NCBI GenBank assembly: GCA_013396915.1
Contig: VWZL01002560.1
Coordinates: forward strand, 1 to 64,000
Direction of reading: 5' to 3'
Source of the DNA: Stercorarius parasiticus
Taxonomy: Eukaryota > Chordata > Aves > Charadriiformes > Stercorariidae
DNA length: 64,000 nucleotides
Shown here piece by piece: positions 63,171 through 64,000 of this stretch. Below the pieces are notes generated by a model, which saw only the letters and a list, made by a program, of their open reading frames with translations, searched no databases and was not told the DNA's origin. The stretch's first letter is position 1. Every line of letters starts with the position of its first letter. The position numbers were made by a program, and so were the translations under genes.

Positions 63171-64000
63171 ATAGCCCTGTCTCCTGCCTGGATTTTGGAC
63201 CTATCTTGTCAACTTGTCTCTAGTTTTTTCTCAGGCTTGTCTCTTGCTGCTCTGGACCCCTTAGATACATGCTGGACCGGATTCATCGCCTTCCTCTGTC
63301 TGGGACGGCTGATGGATCCTGTTATCAGCATCCTGCTCAGACCAGATACATGGGACTTGTACCATGCCTCTGCCACAGCCACTGTGGCTCCCAGCAAATC
63401 CTCCCTTGTGCAGCAGCCCTCTTGCTGCTCCCTGACATGGGAAACATTTGTTTTCCTTTTTGCAGAAATTAGAAGTAGGATCTTAGGTATTATCTTACGA
63501 ATACCCAGAACTCAAGCTCCATTCAACCAGTTTAAACTGGTTATGAAAAATAAAATTGCCAGAACTGAAATGGAAGCTAATCTCAAGATGTTTAGCATCT
63601 CAGAGAGAGAGTGTATGTACGGGGAGAATGAGATATATTTTGTTCCAGAATTCTGATATTCTGATTGCATTAACCATGAATGTGTTATGAGGATTATTGC
63701 CAAATAGGGGAGGAAGAAGGGGAGAGATGAGAGAGAGGCATTATGTGCAACTTTTAGAGAGGATAAAACACAATTTGAATGTTAGAGTGAGATGGTTATA
63801 TTAAAGACTTTATAATGTAATTCGATGAAGAAAGTCCTTTACTAATGGGGTGGTGTGTGGGAAATGGAGAAAAAGCAACATGAATTTCCCAAGAGCAAAC
63901 AATATTCAGTAACCCATCCATTTTCTCTGATAAGATTTCTGCTTTTTACTAAATAAAGGAGATGCAATAAATTTCCCTTATCTGGACTTCAGTAAAGAAT
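63171..64000. other. Right-hand end, unidentified sequence
   Basis: After the CR1 break at 63170 comes a block of about 280 bases richer in C and G (to about 63450), then AT- and GA-rich sequence to the edge. A 171-codon plus-strand frame (63141-63656) starts inside the antisense CR1 and runs through this block. I recognise no protein in it; it is more likely chance or an unknown repeat. Confidence 0.4.

Noticed and set aside
63141..63656. 171-codon plus-strand frame
   Set aside because: It starts inside an antisense CR1; no domain is visible. The block itself is listed as a finding instead.
1..64000. tRNA genes, CRISPR arrays, operons or retroviral genes
   Set aside because: No B-box-like ggttcgantcc in a cloverleaf context, no regularly spaced repeats, and no recognisable gag, pol or env coding sequence.

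Overview
The window is vertebrate nuclear DNA, almost certainly from a bird. The main clue is at least thirteen fragments of the CR1 non-LTR retrotransposon, most with the avian 3' tail of repeated ATTCTRTG octamers or its reverse complement. Spliced exons, one CpG island and AT-rich gene-poor sequence agree with this. The sequence is a draft assembly: single Ns lie at 3875, 6004 and 15280, and an N run at 25677-25792. Several apparent oddities are assembly effects.

Region 1-9250 holds the 5' part of one protein-coding gene on the minus strand, in the glutamate carboxypeptidase II family (FOLH1/NAALAD2, M28-type zinc peptidases). Exon 1 (8796-8913) encodes a short cytoplasmic tail and a signal-anchor helix, and sits in a CpG island. 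Exon 2 (7343-7451) and the 3' part of exon 3 (3766-3874) follow with matching splice phases. The 5' part of exon 3 is lost at the N at 3875. The rest of the gene lies left of position 1. Intron 2 contains a false 843-base tandem duplication on either side of the N at 6004.

Region 9250-64000 is upstream intergenic sequence in which I recognise no protein-coding gene. It holds CR1 copies at about 12.3, 14.7, 20.7, 25.3, 28.2, 29.0, 29.5, 34.3, 36.6, 53.1, 53.7, 59.3 and 63.0 kb, one more short CR1 tail lying in intron 3 at 2.1 kb. It also holds a probable CORE-SINE (MIR-type) remnant near 60.15 kb, a diverged repeat pair near 42.2 and 42.9 kb, and simple repeats. Open frames outside CR1 are short and resemble nothing I know. 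I found no tRNA or rRNA gene and no intact retrovirus.

I did not find a new biological system. The observations most worth following are the assembly errors inside the gene, the paralogue assignment, and the structures of some CR1 copies.
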